A stretch of 32,376 nt of DNA from IMG/VR virus record IMGVR_UViG_3300042350_000642, positions 1 through 32,376 of that record; one strand, written 5' to 3'. Below are positions 24,264 through 31,282 of this stretch, in pieces. The position numbers were made by a program, and so were the translations under genes. The first letter of the stretch is position 1; each line of letters begins with the position of its first letter. The notes beneath the pieces were generated by a model, which searched no databases, was not told where the DNA came from, and was given only the letters and a program-made list of their open reading frames with translations. This DNA comes from a virus.

Positions 24264-24553
24264 TCTTTAGCCTTTCTAAAATGAAGTAGTGCTAAGTCAA
24301 ATATGATAATAGATGCGCCAATATCCTTAGTTATCCATAGCGGAAACAACGTATCTACAGGGTACGTACCAAACTCAAAGAAGTGTAATGAACGCATAAC
24401 TTGCACCATCAATCCCATTGTCATTACAAATATGCCAATCTTGCTTAACATCCGCATATCCGTAAAAAAGCCAGCAAAAGCCAAAAACGCTACTATAAAA
24501 ACTGCAATCAGTTCAATTACTAGAATAGACATGAGCCAATGAGTTAATGTCAT
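24257..24553 (-). CDS. Three-segment membrane protein in the lysis cassette (98 aa)
   Basis: Hydrophobic segments are visible at about residues 8-29 (SILVIELIAVFIVAFLAFAG), 37-55 (SKIGIFVMTMGLMVQVM) and 72-92 (WITKDIGASIIIFDLALL), ending in a short basic tail (HFRKAKEC). Its start overlaps the previous stop (ATGA) and its stop overlaps the holin start by seven bases. It could be a second holin, an antiholin or a pinholin. I do not recognise a named family. Confidence 0.68.
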   Translation of the reverse strand: MTLTHWLMSILVIELIAVFIVAFLAFAGFFTDMRMLSKIGIFVMTMGLMVQVMRSLHFFEFGTYPVDTLFPLWITKDIGASIIIFDLALLHFRKAKEC

Positions 24554-24906
24554 TTCTTTGCTCTTCTTTGTTTAATCTCGTCTGCAACTTCACCAATATC
24601 CATATGCTCACGCTTACTCATATAGTTGGATATCCAATTAATCACAGCAATACTGCACAAACCTAACACCCATGCTAATCCAATTAACACGTCTAATTTA
24701 TCAGTACCAATACCTAGTTTTTCAGCAGCTAATCCTGTAAACGCAAAGCCAGCCATTGCACTAATACCTCCAGCAATAAAGACCGATGCAACCTTACCTT
24801 TTTCCTGTAACTTCTCAGGAGTCCAAAACATGGCAAGTGACAAACCACCAAATAAACCACCAAGGGCTGGTGCTAGTTTATCAATCAGGAATCCTTCTGG
24901 CATCAT
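24550..24906 (-). CDS. Putative holin-like membrane protein (118 aa)
   Basis: The protein has Gly/Ala-rich membrane segments at about residues 12-30, 41-62 and 70-92 (VLIGLAWVLGLCSIAVINWI), then a charged cytoplasmic-type tail (MSKREHMDIGEVADEIKQRR). Size and layout match phage holin-like proteins, but the family is not certain. Two ATG codons are in tandem (24906, 24903). The first makes an ATGA overlap with the 48-residue gene, and GGA lies about nine bases upstream. Confidence 0.68.
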   Translation of the reverse strand: MMPEGFLIDKLAPALGGLFGGLSLAMFWTPEKLQEKGKVASVFIAGGISAMAGFAFTGLAAEKLGIGTDKLDVLIGLAWVLGLCSIAVINWISNYMSKREHMDIGEVADEIKQRRAKK

Positions 24907-25049
24907 TTCTTATTCCAAAGTTCAAACAAAGTCTTCACTTTTTCTTCAAGGACTGACACTTTATTATCCATTTTGGCAAGCACAATAACAAGCGTTACAA
25001 ACCCCACAAGCAGGGGCCAAATCTTTGCTAGTATATCTACTGTTTCCAT
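24903..25049 (-). CDS. Small single-span membrane protein opening the lysis cassette (48 aa)
   Basis: A 48-residue frame from ATG 25049 to TGA 24903 overlaps the next gene by four bases. One membrane segment (about residues 9-26, KIWPLLVGFVTLVIVLAK) is followed by a short charged coiled coil (NKVSVLEEKVKTLFELW) and KK. This layout recalls small lysis-regulating or Rz-like inner-membrane proteins, but it is shorter than typical spanins. Its AAAGGGGAG ribosome site lies in one arm of two alternative hairpins at 25052-25076. Confidence 0.72.
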   Translation of the reverse strand: METVDILAKIWPLLVGFVTLVIVLAKMDNKVSVLEEKVKTLFELWNKK

Positions 25050-25076
25050 TGCTCCCCTTTAAGGGGGTTGCCCCCC
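25050..25076 (-). promoter_or_regulatory. Alternative hairpins covering the ribosome site of the first lysis gene
   Basis: Read on the - strand, GGGGG (25076-25072), loop GCAA (25071-25068) and CCCCC (25067-25063) form a five-pair stem with a GNRA-type tetraloop. The same CCCCC arm can pair with GGGG (25057-25054) across the loop TTAAA. That GGGG is the core of the ribosome site for the ATG at 25049. The two hairpins are mutually exclusive: one exposes the site, the other hides it. No U-tract follows, so it is not a simple terminator. The pairing is seen; control of translation is inference. Confidence 0.55.
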
Positions 25077-25080
25077 GCCT

Positions 25081-25305
25081 TTACTGCACTGTCTCTTCAG
25101 GTGCCGCCACTAAAGATTGCTTTAACATATTAACAAATGCTTGTTTGCCCACATTGAGTTGGTCAAGATTAAACTGCGATGATGCCATTTTCCGACTTAA
25201 ATCATCAATGTGATTAACCATCATTTGCTGCTCGTTGGTCATATCGTCTATCAAATACTCTACTTCATCAATAGTTATGGCGGGCTTTTTAGTGTTTTCG
25301 CTCAT
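25081..25305 (-). CDS. DUF6447-like small helical protein (74 aa)
   Basis: The start SENTKKPAITIDEVEYLIDDM followed by a long amphipathic helix (about residues 25-66) and FVNMLKQSL matches, by eye, the short phage family I know as DUF6447: 'ITIDG-x-EY..dlsdeak..l..i...d..i..l...l..lq.ar.ay...lk..L'. Function unknown. It has a clear AGGAG ribosome site just upstream of ATG 25305. It lies between the tail-fibre partner gene and the lysis cassette. Confidence 0.7.
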   Translation of the reverse strand: MSENTKKPAITIDEVEYLIDDMTNEQQMMVNHIDDLSRKMASSQFNLDQLNVGKQAFVNMLKQSLVAAPEETVQ

Positions 25306-25339
25306 GCTATTCTCCTAGGTTGTACTACGGTTTAAAAAT

Positions 25340-25657
25340 CTATGCGCTCCAAGGTAGCGGTGTATTTGCCGGGCTAACAGGTGGTGTAATTAGGCTGTCA
25401 ATTTGCCCTTGTACACAAGACTGTGCGCTGTCTATTTGGTTCTCAGGAATCCAACTAATAACTAACGCCTCAGTTAGATTTGCGTAAGGCACAAATGTAG
25501 TCTGGTCTGTAGAGTCAAACTGTGTGTTGCCTTGGATAGATGCAGTATAAGTGCCGTCTACTCCTGTTACTTCCCATAGTGCGTTAATCACATAGTTTGG
25601 GTCAGGCTGTTGCACTGTGTACATTGCCGTGATTTTTGTTGTAAATACTGTTGCCAT
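25340..25657 (-). CDS. DUF7936-like small virion/tail protein (105 aa)
   Basis: I start at ATG 25657 (MATVFTTKITAMYT) rather than at an upstream ATG at 25681, because AGGAG at 25669-25665 is correctly spaced for it. The pattern INALWEVTGVDGTYTAS, then PYANLTEALVISWI and QIDSLITPPVSPANTPLPW, fits a small phage family annotated as DUF7936 in my recollection. It is beta-rich at the front with one helix behind. It follows the tail fibre gene directly, with its ribosome site overlapping the fibre stop, so it may be a fibre accessory or assembly factor; that is inference. Confidence 0.72.
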   Translation of the reverse strand: MATVFTTKITAMYTVQQPDPNYVINALWEVTGVDGTYTASIQGNTQFDSTDQTTFVPYANLTEALVISWIPENQIDSAQSCVQGQIDSLITPPVSPANTPLPWSA

Positions 25658-25667
25658 TTTAATTCTC

Positions 25668-28600
25668 CTATCTAGATGCAAGTTGTTGTTTAAGTGAATC
25701 TACTTCTGCTTTTAACTCTTTTATTGCGTTAATCATGTACCAAGTTAAGTTATCTGCGTCTACAGTCATTACGCCTGTGCTTTCAGTCTTAACACACTCA
25801 GGTAGTACCTGTTGAAGTTCTTGTGCAATAACACCAAGTTGAACACCTTCTTTTTTAATAACAGAATGTGCTGGTAATTCTGTAACTTCTTCAGGTAAAC
25901 GGTACTCAAAGTTACGCACTTGGATTGCAGTAATCTTATCTAAACCTGTGTTGTTATCTACAATGTTCTTTTTAAGTCTTGCGTCAGAAGTTTGTGACCA
26001 AGTTGATGAGTTATTACCTTGATATACGCCACCACCAGCAGGGTTAATAAATCCTGTGCCAGTACCTTTACTAGCAGAGTTATATCCGATAACAATTTCT
26101 GATGAGTTATTTCCTCCTGACGGGTAAGCAAATCCACCAACATAAATGTTGGAGTTTCCAGTTGTTAAATCTGTTCCCCCTACTGGAGTACCGTAGCCAG
26201 CAGAAGTACCAATACAAGTATTGTTTGCGCCAGTAGTAATGGCATACCCAGCCTGATAGCCTACTGTTGTGTGGTTAGAGCCGGTGGTGTTTGCATATAA
26301 CGCTGCCTCCCCTATTGCAGTATTATTTGAACCTGTGGTGCTTGAGCCAAGGGCATTAACGCCTACTGATATATTGTAATTACCTGTTGTATTTGTATCA
26401 AGTGCGCCATGACCAACTGCAACATTCTGTGTACCAGTTGTATTTGAATATAAAGAATACGCACCATAAGCGGTGTTATAACTACCTGTAGTATTTGTAT
26501 ACCCAGAAAAATAACCTGAAAAAACTGATTGCGTACCTGTTGTATTTGAATATCCAGCTTGATACCCTACTGCTACGTTAGCAGAGGCGGAGGTGTTTGA
26601 AAGAAGAGCATTAAACCCTACCGCTACATTATTACCTCCAGTAGTATTGGAATACATAGCCGATGTGCCTACGCTTGTATTGTTAGCACCTGTTCCAGTT
26701 GAATACAAAGATTCATAACCTATGGCTATATTGTATGAGGCGGTAGTACTTGAATAAAGAGAATACATACCAACAGCAACACTGTAACTACCAGTAGTGT
26801 TGGAAGTAAGCGCACTTTGCCCAACACCCGTATTACGAACTCCTGTTGTATTGCCGTACATTGCATTTTTACCAACAGACGTGTTATACGAGCCAGTTGT
26901 ATTAGTGCGAAATGCATTATCGCCAACCGCTACGTTTTCTGTGCCTGTGGTATTTGAATATGCTGATTGATAGCCAACTGCTGTGTTACTAGATGCGGTG
27001 GTGTTTTTTGCTAATGAACCTGCACCAACAGCCGTATTAGAACCGCCTGTGGTTGTGCTTCCACCAGAGCCAAATGATGTTGAATCCTGACCACCAATAA
27101 AAGTGTTATATACCCCTGTGGTGTTGGAGTATCCTGCTTGTACACCAAAAGCCGTAACTAAGCCAGTAGTATTACTAAACCCTGCTTGATAACCAACTGC
27201 TGTGTTGTTAGAGGCTGTGGTGTTTGATGATAGTGCGCTATGACCAAATGCGGAATTTGCTGCCCCAGTAGTATTTGCTGCAAGGGCGTTATATCCAAAT
27301 GCGTTATTTGAACTAGCAGTAGTATTTGCTGTTAAAGCACCAACACCAACAGCGTTGTTTTGACTTCCAGTGGTGTTACTTTGCAACGCTCCAAATTGAA
27401 GTCCGGGGGCATAACCACCTACTGCTACGTTTAGTGTTCCTGTTGTATTTGCATACAAAACACTAGAGCCAACTGCTGTTATACCATTACCTGTTGTAGT
27501 ACTATAACCTGCCTGATAACCAACAGCCGTGTTGTGAGATGCAGTGGTGTTAAACCTAAGAGCAGAACGACCAATGGCAGTGTTTTGAGCGCCAGTAGTA
27601 TTTGACAAAAGGGATGCATCACCAAAAGCAGAATTGTCGCCAGCAGTTGTGTTTGCACCTAAAGCAGATGACCCAAAAGCACAATTATTAAATCCAGTTG
27701 TATTTGCGCCTAAAGCAGCAGCACCAAAAGCATTAACACCGCTTCCTGTTGTAGTACTTAATCCTGCTTGGTATCCTACTGCTGTGTTGTTTGAAGCGGT
27801 GGTGTTTGCTTGAAGTGCAGATACTCCAACAGCAGTATTAGATGCACCAGAAGTATTTAATGCAAGAGCATAAAAACCTAATCCAGTATTAAAACTTGCA
27901 GTAGTATTAGCCAATGCAACACGACCAATTGCTGTGTTTTGATTTCCTGTTGAATTTAACAACAATGCACTATCGCCTAAGGCTGTATTATCTATGCCAG
28001 TTGTGTTAGCGTTTAAAGCACTAGCACCAACAGCAGTATTTGTAGCACTAGCACCAGCACCACGACCTACTCTTACACCATAAACAGTTAAGTCAGTACC
28101 AGAGTATAAAAGGTTGGCTGAGTCTGTTAGTAGACCACTAGCACCTGCGTATGTTACTCGACCACTTGTTAGTCCTGCGTTGGTGATTGATGTTGATGCG
28201 TTTATCGTAGTAAATGAGCCTGCTGCTGCCGTATTAGCACCAACAATACCATCAAAATTAGCTGCGTTAATTCTGCCACTTACTCCTAAACCACCTGTAA
28301 TTACAGTAGTTCCTGTAGTCGTAGAAGTAGAAGCCGTCCCTGCGGTAAAGGTCGTAGCACCACTAGCGGATAAAACACCCGTAGTAAGAGAAGTCAGATG
28401 CGTTATAGCGTCTACTACGTTTGTACCGTTGTTATAGACAAACATGGTCTTACCAGCAGCTACGGCAATTCCTGTTCCTGTTGTGTTCTTAACCGTTACC
28501 GCATCCGCTAGACCGTTATTAACTAGGTAGAGTTTCTCAATTTGGCATCCAGAACCAAGGATTAAGTTCCTTGCACCGCCAGATGTACCTGTTAGGTTAA

Positions 28601-28808
28601 GGCGTAAGTTACGGGCTGACTGTGTAGCATTTGTATCTGTTAAGGTTATGGTTACATCCGCACTTGAGAAGGCTACGTCCGCTGAACCTGTTATTGCCTC
28701 ACCTAGAGCAGAATCGCCCAAGTTTACATTGGTTGTAGTTCCCCATGTACCGGTCTGATCTCCCGTGCCGATTAACTCTATCTTTAGTGCTGAATATGTG
28801 GATGCCAT
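25668..28808 (-). CDS. Tail fibre/spike with YadA-head-like repeats and S74 chaperone (1046 aa)
   Basis: The N-terminal region (MASTYSALKIELIGTGDQTG to about residue 150) is an attachment domain recalled from other environmental phage fibres. Residues of about 257-925 consist of some 37 tandem units of about 17 residues, of the type NTAVGYQAGYSNTTGTQ. This is the left-handed beta-roll repeat of YadA/Hia head domains. From residue 941 (SDARLKKNI) to about 1035 lies a peptidase S74 intramolecular chaperone, which trimerises the fibre and normally cleaves itself off at the serine before DARLK. The C-terminus is a coiled coil. This is the likely host-recognition protein. A clear AAAGGA ribosome site precedes ATG 28808. 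Confidence 0.9.
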   Translation of the reverse strand: MASTYSALKIELIGTGDQTGTWGTTTNVNLGDSALGEAITGSADVAFSSADVTITLTDTNATQSARNLRLNLTGTSGGARNLILGSGCQIEKLYLVNNGLADAVTVKNTTGTGIAVAAGKTMFVYNNGTNVVDAITHLTSLTTGVLSASGATTFTAGTASTSTTTGTTVITGGLGVSGRINAANFDGIVGANTAAAGSFTTINASTSITNAGLTSGRVTYAGASGLLTDSANLLYSGTDLTVYGVRVGRGAGASATNTAVGASALNANTTGIDNTALGDSALLLNSTGNQNTAIGRVALANTTASFNTGLGFYALALNTSGASNTAVGVSALQANTTASNNTAVGYQAGLSTTTGSGVNAFGAAALGANTTGFNNCAFGSSALGANTTAGDNSAFGDASLLSNTTGAQNTAIGRSALRFNTTASHNTAVGYQAGYSTTTGNGITAVGSSVLYANTTGTLNVAVGGYAPGLQFGALQSNTTGSQNNAVGVGALTANTTASSNNAFGYNALAANTTGAANSAFGHSALSSNTTASNNTAVGYQAGFSNTTGLVTAFGVQAGYSNTTGVYNTFIGGQDSTSFGSGGSTTTGGSNTAVGAGSLAKNTTASSNTAVGYQSAYSNTTGTENVAVGDNAFRTNTTGSYNTSVGKNAMYGNTTGVRNTGVGQSALTSNTTGSYSVAVGMYSLYSSTTASYNIAIGYESLYSTGTGANNTSVGTSAMYSNTTGGNNVAVGFNALLSNTSASANVAVGYQAGYSNTTGTQSVFSGYFSGYTNTTGSYNTAYGAYSLYSNTTGTQNVAVGHGALDTNTTGNYNISVGVNALGSSTTGSNNTAIGEAALYANTTGSNHTTVGYQAGYAITTGANNTCIGTSAGYGTPVGGTDLTTGNSNIYVGGFAYPSGGNNSSEIVIGYNSASKGTGTGFINPAGGGVYQGNNSSTWSQTSDARLKKNIVDNNTGLDKITAIQVRNFEYRLPEEVTELPAHSVIKKEGVQLGVIAQELQQVLPECVKTESTGVMTVDADNLTWYMINAIKELKAEVDSLKQQLASR
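26036..28040 (-). repeat. Tandem array of about 37 units of ~51 bp in the tail fibre gene
   Basis: The array encodes units of the form N-T-A-V-G-x-x-A-L-x-x-N-T-T-x-x-x. Most are 17 residues; a few are longer, such as one with a PGLQFGALQ insertion and one with a TSFGSGG insertion. The subset containing NTAVGYQAG recurs about every five to six units. At DNA level neighbouring units are diverged, so the array is old, but stretches like the NTAVGYQAG code are close enough to recombine. It is coding sequence, not a CRISPR array. Confidence 0.85.
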
Positions 28809-28818
28809 TTGTTTTCCT

Positions 28819-29517
28819 TTATGCCGCTATATCATTCCATACCGGAGTTTGTGTATCAATAATATCAGTCCAAGTAGGTGTTTGTCCATCATTTATCGCC
28901 CCCCAATTTGGCACTTGATTCGTATCTATAATGCCCCAAACCAATACCGGCTCTATCTCTCCTGTTGCTGATACACCTACTACATATACTTCAACAGACG
29001 GAACTACGGTTACCGTTCCTACATTACCTGTTGCACTTACACCTGTTACATTAACATTTATCTGTATAACTACTGTTACAGTACCAACTTGTCCAGTTCC
29101 GTTTACGCCCGTTACATTAAAACTAACGTCCGTTTGAATACTTACACTACCTACACTTGCAGTCCCTGATACTCCAGTAATATTTACGTTTACATCACAA
29201 GTAACAGTAACTAACCCAACTGCGCCTGTACCAGATACTCCTGTTACGCTAACTGCGGCGGTTCCTGTAACACTTACAGATCCTACACTTCCAGTAGAAC
29301 TTACTCCTGTTACTGAAACATTAGCATTTGCTGTAACAGTTACTGCTCCTACACTTGCTGTTCCAGATACACCAGTTAAACTTACATTTGCATCTGCATT
29401 TATAGTTACAGAACCTACTGATCCTGTTGCTACAAATGATACATTTCCATTACCCCAAGATGCCTCACCCCATCCTTGGCTTCCATAACCTCCTAGGGCA
29501 ATTGATACATCAGCCAC
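28819..29517 (-). CDS. Repeat-rich beta-structured virion protein (232 aa)
   Basis: The start is GTG 29517; an ATG two bases upstream is out of frame. After a Gly/Trp-rich N-terminus (GYGSQGWGEASWGNG, residues 10-24), residues 26-193 are about seven and a half repeats of 22 residues with the core VSVTGVSGTASVGSVTV. They probably form stacked beta strands. Residues 194-232 are a different repeat of 11 residues with the pattern W-x-x-I-x-D-x-Q-x-P-x, three full copies and a partial one. Both repeat types recur, as I recall, in environmental phage structural modules. It lies between the 145-residue virion protein and the tail fibre, so a connector or fibre-attachment role is possible. Confidence 0.72.
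   Translation of the reverse strand: MADVSIALGGYGSQGWGEASWGNGNVSFVATGSVGSVTINADANVSLTGVSGTASVGAVTVTANANVSVTGVSSTGSVGSVSVTGTAAVSVTGVSGTGAVGLVTVTCDVNVNITGVSGTASVGSVSIQTDVSFNVTGVNGTGQVGTVTVVIQINVNVTGVSATGNVGTVTVVPSVEVYVVGVSATGEIEPVLVWGIIDTNQVPNWGAINDGQTPTWTDIIDTQTPVWNDIAA
28939..29442 (-). repeat. 22-residue (66 bp) tandem repeats in the 232-aa protein
   Basis: Copies begin VSLTGVSGT, VSVTGVSST, VSVTGVSGT, VNITGVSGT, FNVTGVNGT, VNVTGVSAT and VYVVGVSAT, each followed by x-VG-x-V-[TS]-V/I. The first copy lacks the TGVS turn and the last degenerates after GEIEPV. The strictly regular 22-residue period suggests one repeat per structural layer. Confidence 0.85.
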
Positions 29518-29519
29518 AT

Positions 29520-29957
29520 TTACGCTATTCGAATGATGGCGTTAGTTGAATCTGCCGCAGGAAATACAATTGTAAATGTTCCCGCAGTAGATGTCTTAGC
29601 ACCACCAAAGTCTAGTACGCATACTGTTGGATCACCGGCTGCCGTGTCGTTATATATCAAAGCCCCAAAAGCCGTAATCGTAGCCGTGGTAAACGATAAG
29701 TCCGCAAAGTCTGTAAACGCCGTAGTACCTGTAGAAGTTGGTGTTACGTTTGTCAATGTCCCACCACCCGCTGAATAAGTACCAGAGTTAGCTACTTCGT
29801 TTGTAACCGTATACGCTGTGGTCGCTGCTGTAAAGGACGCTGAGTTGTCGTACAAAGCTAACTTAAACGTATTTCCTGTACCAGTTGTAAAGTTATGCAC
29901 TGCTTGCATTAACTCTACTTTAAAGCTAGTACACATAAAATTGCCTGTAAATGCCAT
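29520..29957 (-). CDS. Conserved beta-rich virion protein (145 aa)
   Basis: The protein begins MAFTGNFMCTSFKVELMQAV and contains FKLALYDNSASF, TNEVANSGTYSAGGGTLTNV and the ending FTIVFPAADSTNAIIRIA. I recall closely similar proteins in many environmental tailed phages, always in the structural block and with no assigned function. It is beta-rich and almost free of charged residues in the middle. AGGAG lies seven bases before ATG 29957. A decoration or tail-shaft protein are both possible. Confidence 0.74.
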   Translation of the reverse strand: MAFTGNFMCTSFKVELMQAVHNFTTGTGNTFKLALYDNSASFTAATTAYTVTNEVANSGTYSAGGGTLTNVTPTSTGTTAFTDFADLSFTTATITAFGALIYNDTAAGDPTVCVLDFGGAKTSTAGTFTIVFPAADSTNAIIRIA

Positions 29958-29966
29958 AATAAACTC

Positions 29967-30245
29967 CTATAAAAGATTAATTAGTTCTGCATGACCTGAA
30001 TCTTTAAGCTTTTGTGCAATAGTTACACGGTCAAATTTAACTGCTTCATTCATGTAAAAAACTAATATCCCACGAATATGTTCACGAAACGCTACTGCCT
30101 GATCTCGAATGACGGGATGTGACTGATCGCCAATCTGGATAATTTTATCTAATGCTCGATCTGCCAACTCCTCTGGTGTAAACCCACGATAGTCTACTGT
30201 TGCTACTTGAATTAGTCCTATCTCACTTTTGTTCTGTGCGTTCAT
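29967..30245 (-). CDS. Small helical structural-module protein (92 aa)
   Basis: A helical, soluble, 92-residue protein containing YRGFTPEELADRALDKII and HPVIRDQAVAFREHIRGIL. I recall similar small proteins next to adaptor genes in environmental phages, without known function. ATGA overlap with the adaptor gene stop suggests the two are made together. It may be an assembly chaperone or a minor head-completion component. Confidence 0.7.
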   Translation of the reverse strand: MNAQNKSEIGLIQVATVDYRGFTPEELADRALDKIIQIGDQSHPVIRDQAVAFREHIRGILVFYMNEAVKFDRVTIAQKLKDSGHAELINLL

Positions 30246-30901
30246 CTTACGGGATACCTTACTTGTCCACTACGATAAGCATCTTGACGGTTCTTGCCAT
30301 CGCCTAATTGTTTGAGTTCTTCCATCGCTTCGTCATAGCGAGCTTTGTAAAAATTAATCACTTCTGCCTCTGACTTCATAAAGGAGGCCGCCTCTAATAA
30401 TGAGCCATACAATAATACTGAATCAAAGTTATCACCTAACCATGATGTTGATGCCGTAACTATGGAATTTGGATAATAAAAGTAATGTAACTCTGCGGAA
30501 TAATTTGCATCCGGAGTAGGTCCTAGAATAAAAGTATTATCATCAAAAACTGCATAGTACTTTGGCACTCCATAAAACGGTGAATCTGTATCCGGATACG
30601 ACTCTCGAATAAAGTTTACATCCTTATTCAGTAGATATAAGTACTCGTTACTTGCGTTAATTATAGCTAAACTAAAGGTAGATAACCAGTCTGTAGGCGT
30701 AGTTAAATACTTATTTCCACTTGTTAAATTACCTGTTACGTTCTTTCTAATTGCTGGTAACTGCACCATATTGTAGATGCGCTGTTCTGCCATCTTTACG
30801 AAAGTAGCAATCTGGTTTGCAGAAGTAAAAGCCCCTACCGTATCTGGAAAGGTATTCTCAGCATAGCCTTTAATTGCAGCAGTTAATTCTGTGTAGTTCA
30901 C
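30242..30901 (-). CDS. Head-to-tail adaptor-like protein (219 aa)
   Basis: The N-terminal half is helical (MNYTELTAAIKGYAENTFPD, then FVKMAEQRIYNMVQLPAIRK). It is followed by a beta-rich insertion (LTTPTDWLSTFSLAI, YYAVFDDNTFILGPTPD) and a helical C-terminus with LLYGSLLEAASFMKSEAEVI and YKARYDEAMEELKQLGDG. This order matches P22 gp4/SU10-type adaptor proteins, which form a dodecameric ring under the portal. The start is GTG 30901, overlapping the previous stop by four bases. The family call rests on pattern recollection. Confidence 0.76.
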   Translation of the reverse strand: MNYTELTAAIKGYAENTFPDTVGAFTSANQIATFVKMAEQRIYNMVQLPAIRKNVTGNLTSGNKYLTTPTDWLSTFSLAIINASNEYLYLLNKDVNFIRESYPDTDSPFYGVPKYYAVFDDNTFILGPTPDANYSAELHYFYYPNSIVTASTSWLGDNFDSVLLYGSLLEAASFMKSEAEVINFYKARYDEAMEELKQLGDGKNRQDAYRSGQVRYPVR

Positions 30902-31089
30902 GCCATCGGGCCTCTAGCTATACGACCTTTAGTAGCAGCGCCATTCCCACGGGTTTCTATTCCTGTGGTCTTTACACCAGCCATTTGGTTTTTTGGTTGT
31001 ATTGGCTTACCGTCCATCGTATGTGGTTCAGCATAGACTGTAGCATCGCCAATCTCTTTACCCATAACTTTCTTAGAGAACTTTGCCAT
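30898..31089 (-). CDS. Small basic protein of the connector module (63 aa)
   Basis: A 63-residue basic, Gly/Lys-rich protein (MAKFSKKVMGKEIGDATVYA), probably disordered, ending GNGAATKGRIARGPMA. The start shares one base with the stop of the upstream gene and follows AAGGGG. I recall short basic proteins of this kind in similar phages, always beside the adaptor, but no function is known. It could bind DNA in the head. Confidence 0.66.
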   Translation of the reverse strand: MAKFSKKVMGKEIGDATVYAEPHTMDGKPIQPKNQMAGVKTTGIETRGNGAATKGRIARGPMA

Positions 31090-31274
31090 TATCGACCCCT
31101 TGAGCCAGATTTCTGATTCATTACACGAGCCATGTTTCTACCGTATTTCTTCATATCAAGGGTAGTAACACCACCAGCTTTCATGCCGTGCATACGCTTC
31201 TCATGTCCCTTGACGGCTTTCTTTGCTACCTTTTCCATCATTGGCTTATCTTTTTTTACGTCTTCATGTTTCAT
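31089..31274 (-). CDS. Small Lys/Met-rich basic protein (61 aa)
   Basis: A very basic 61-residue protein (MKHEDVKKDKPMMEKVAKKA, then KGHEKRMHGMKAGG) ending in MARVMNQKSGSRGR. The KxHEKRMHGM and GRNMAxVMNQKS segments are familiar from small proteins in environmental podovirus-like phages. It has a strong TTAGGAG ribosome site. Probably a DNA- or nucleoprotein-associated virion peptide; unproven. Confidence 0.7.
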   Translation of the reverse strand: MKHEDVKKDKPMMEKVAKKAVKGHEKRMHGMKAGGVTTLDMKKYGRNMARVMNQKSGSRGR

Positions 31275-31282
31275 AATTACTC

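Noticed and set aside
24626-24988. 120-residue open frame on the + strand opposite the lysis cassette
   Set aside because: It is antisense to the two well-supported membrane-protein genes there, which are coupled by an ATGA overlap; its Ala/Pro/Ile-rich sequence is typical of an antisense shadow.
26036-28040. Repeat array considered as CRISPR
   Set aside because: The repeats are diverged, in phase with codons, and encode a continuous beta-roll; there are no identical repeats separated by unique spacers.
28114-28437. 107-residue open frame on the + strand opposite the tail fibre
   Set aside because: Val/Ala/Pro-rich shadow of the Thr/Ser/Gly-rich fibre code; no ribosome site.
25668-28808. 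Diversity-generating retroelement target in the fibre
   Set aside because: No reverse transcriptase gene, template repeat or C-type-lectin variable region is visible in the window.
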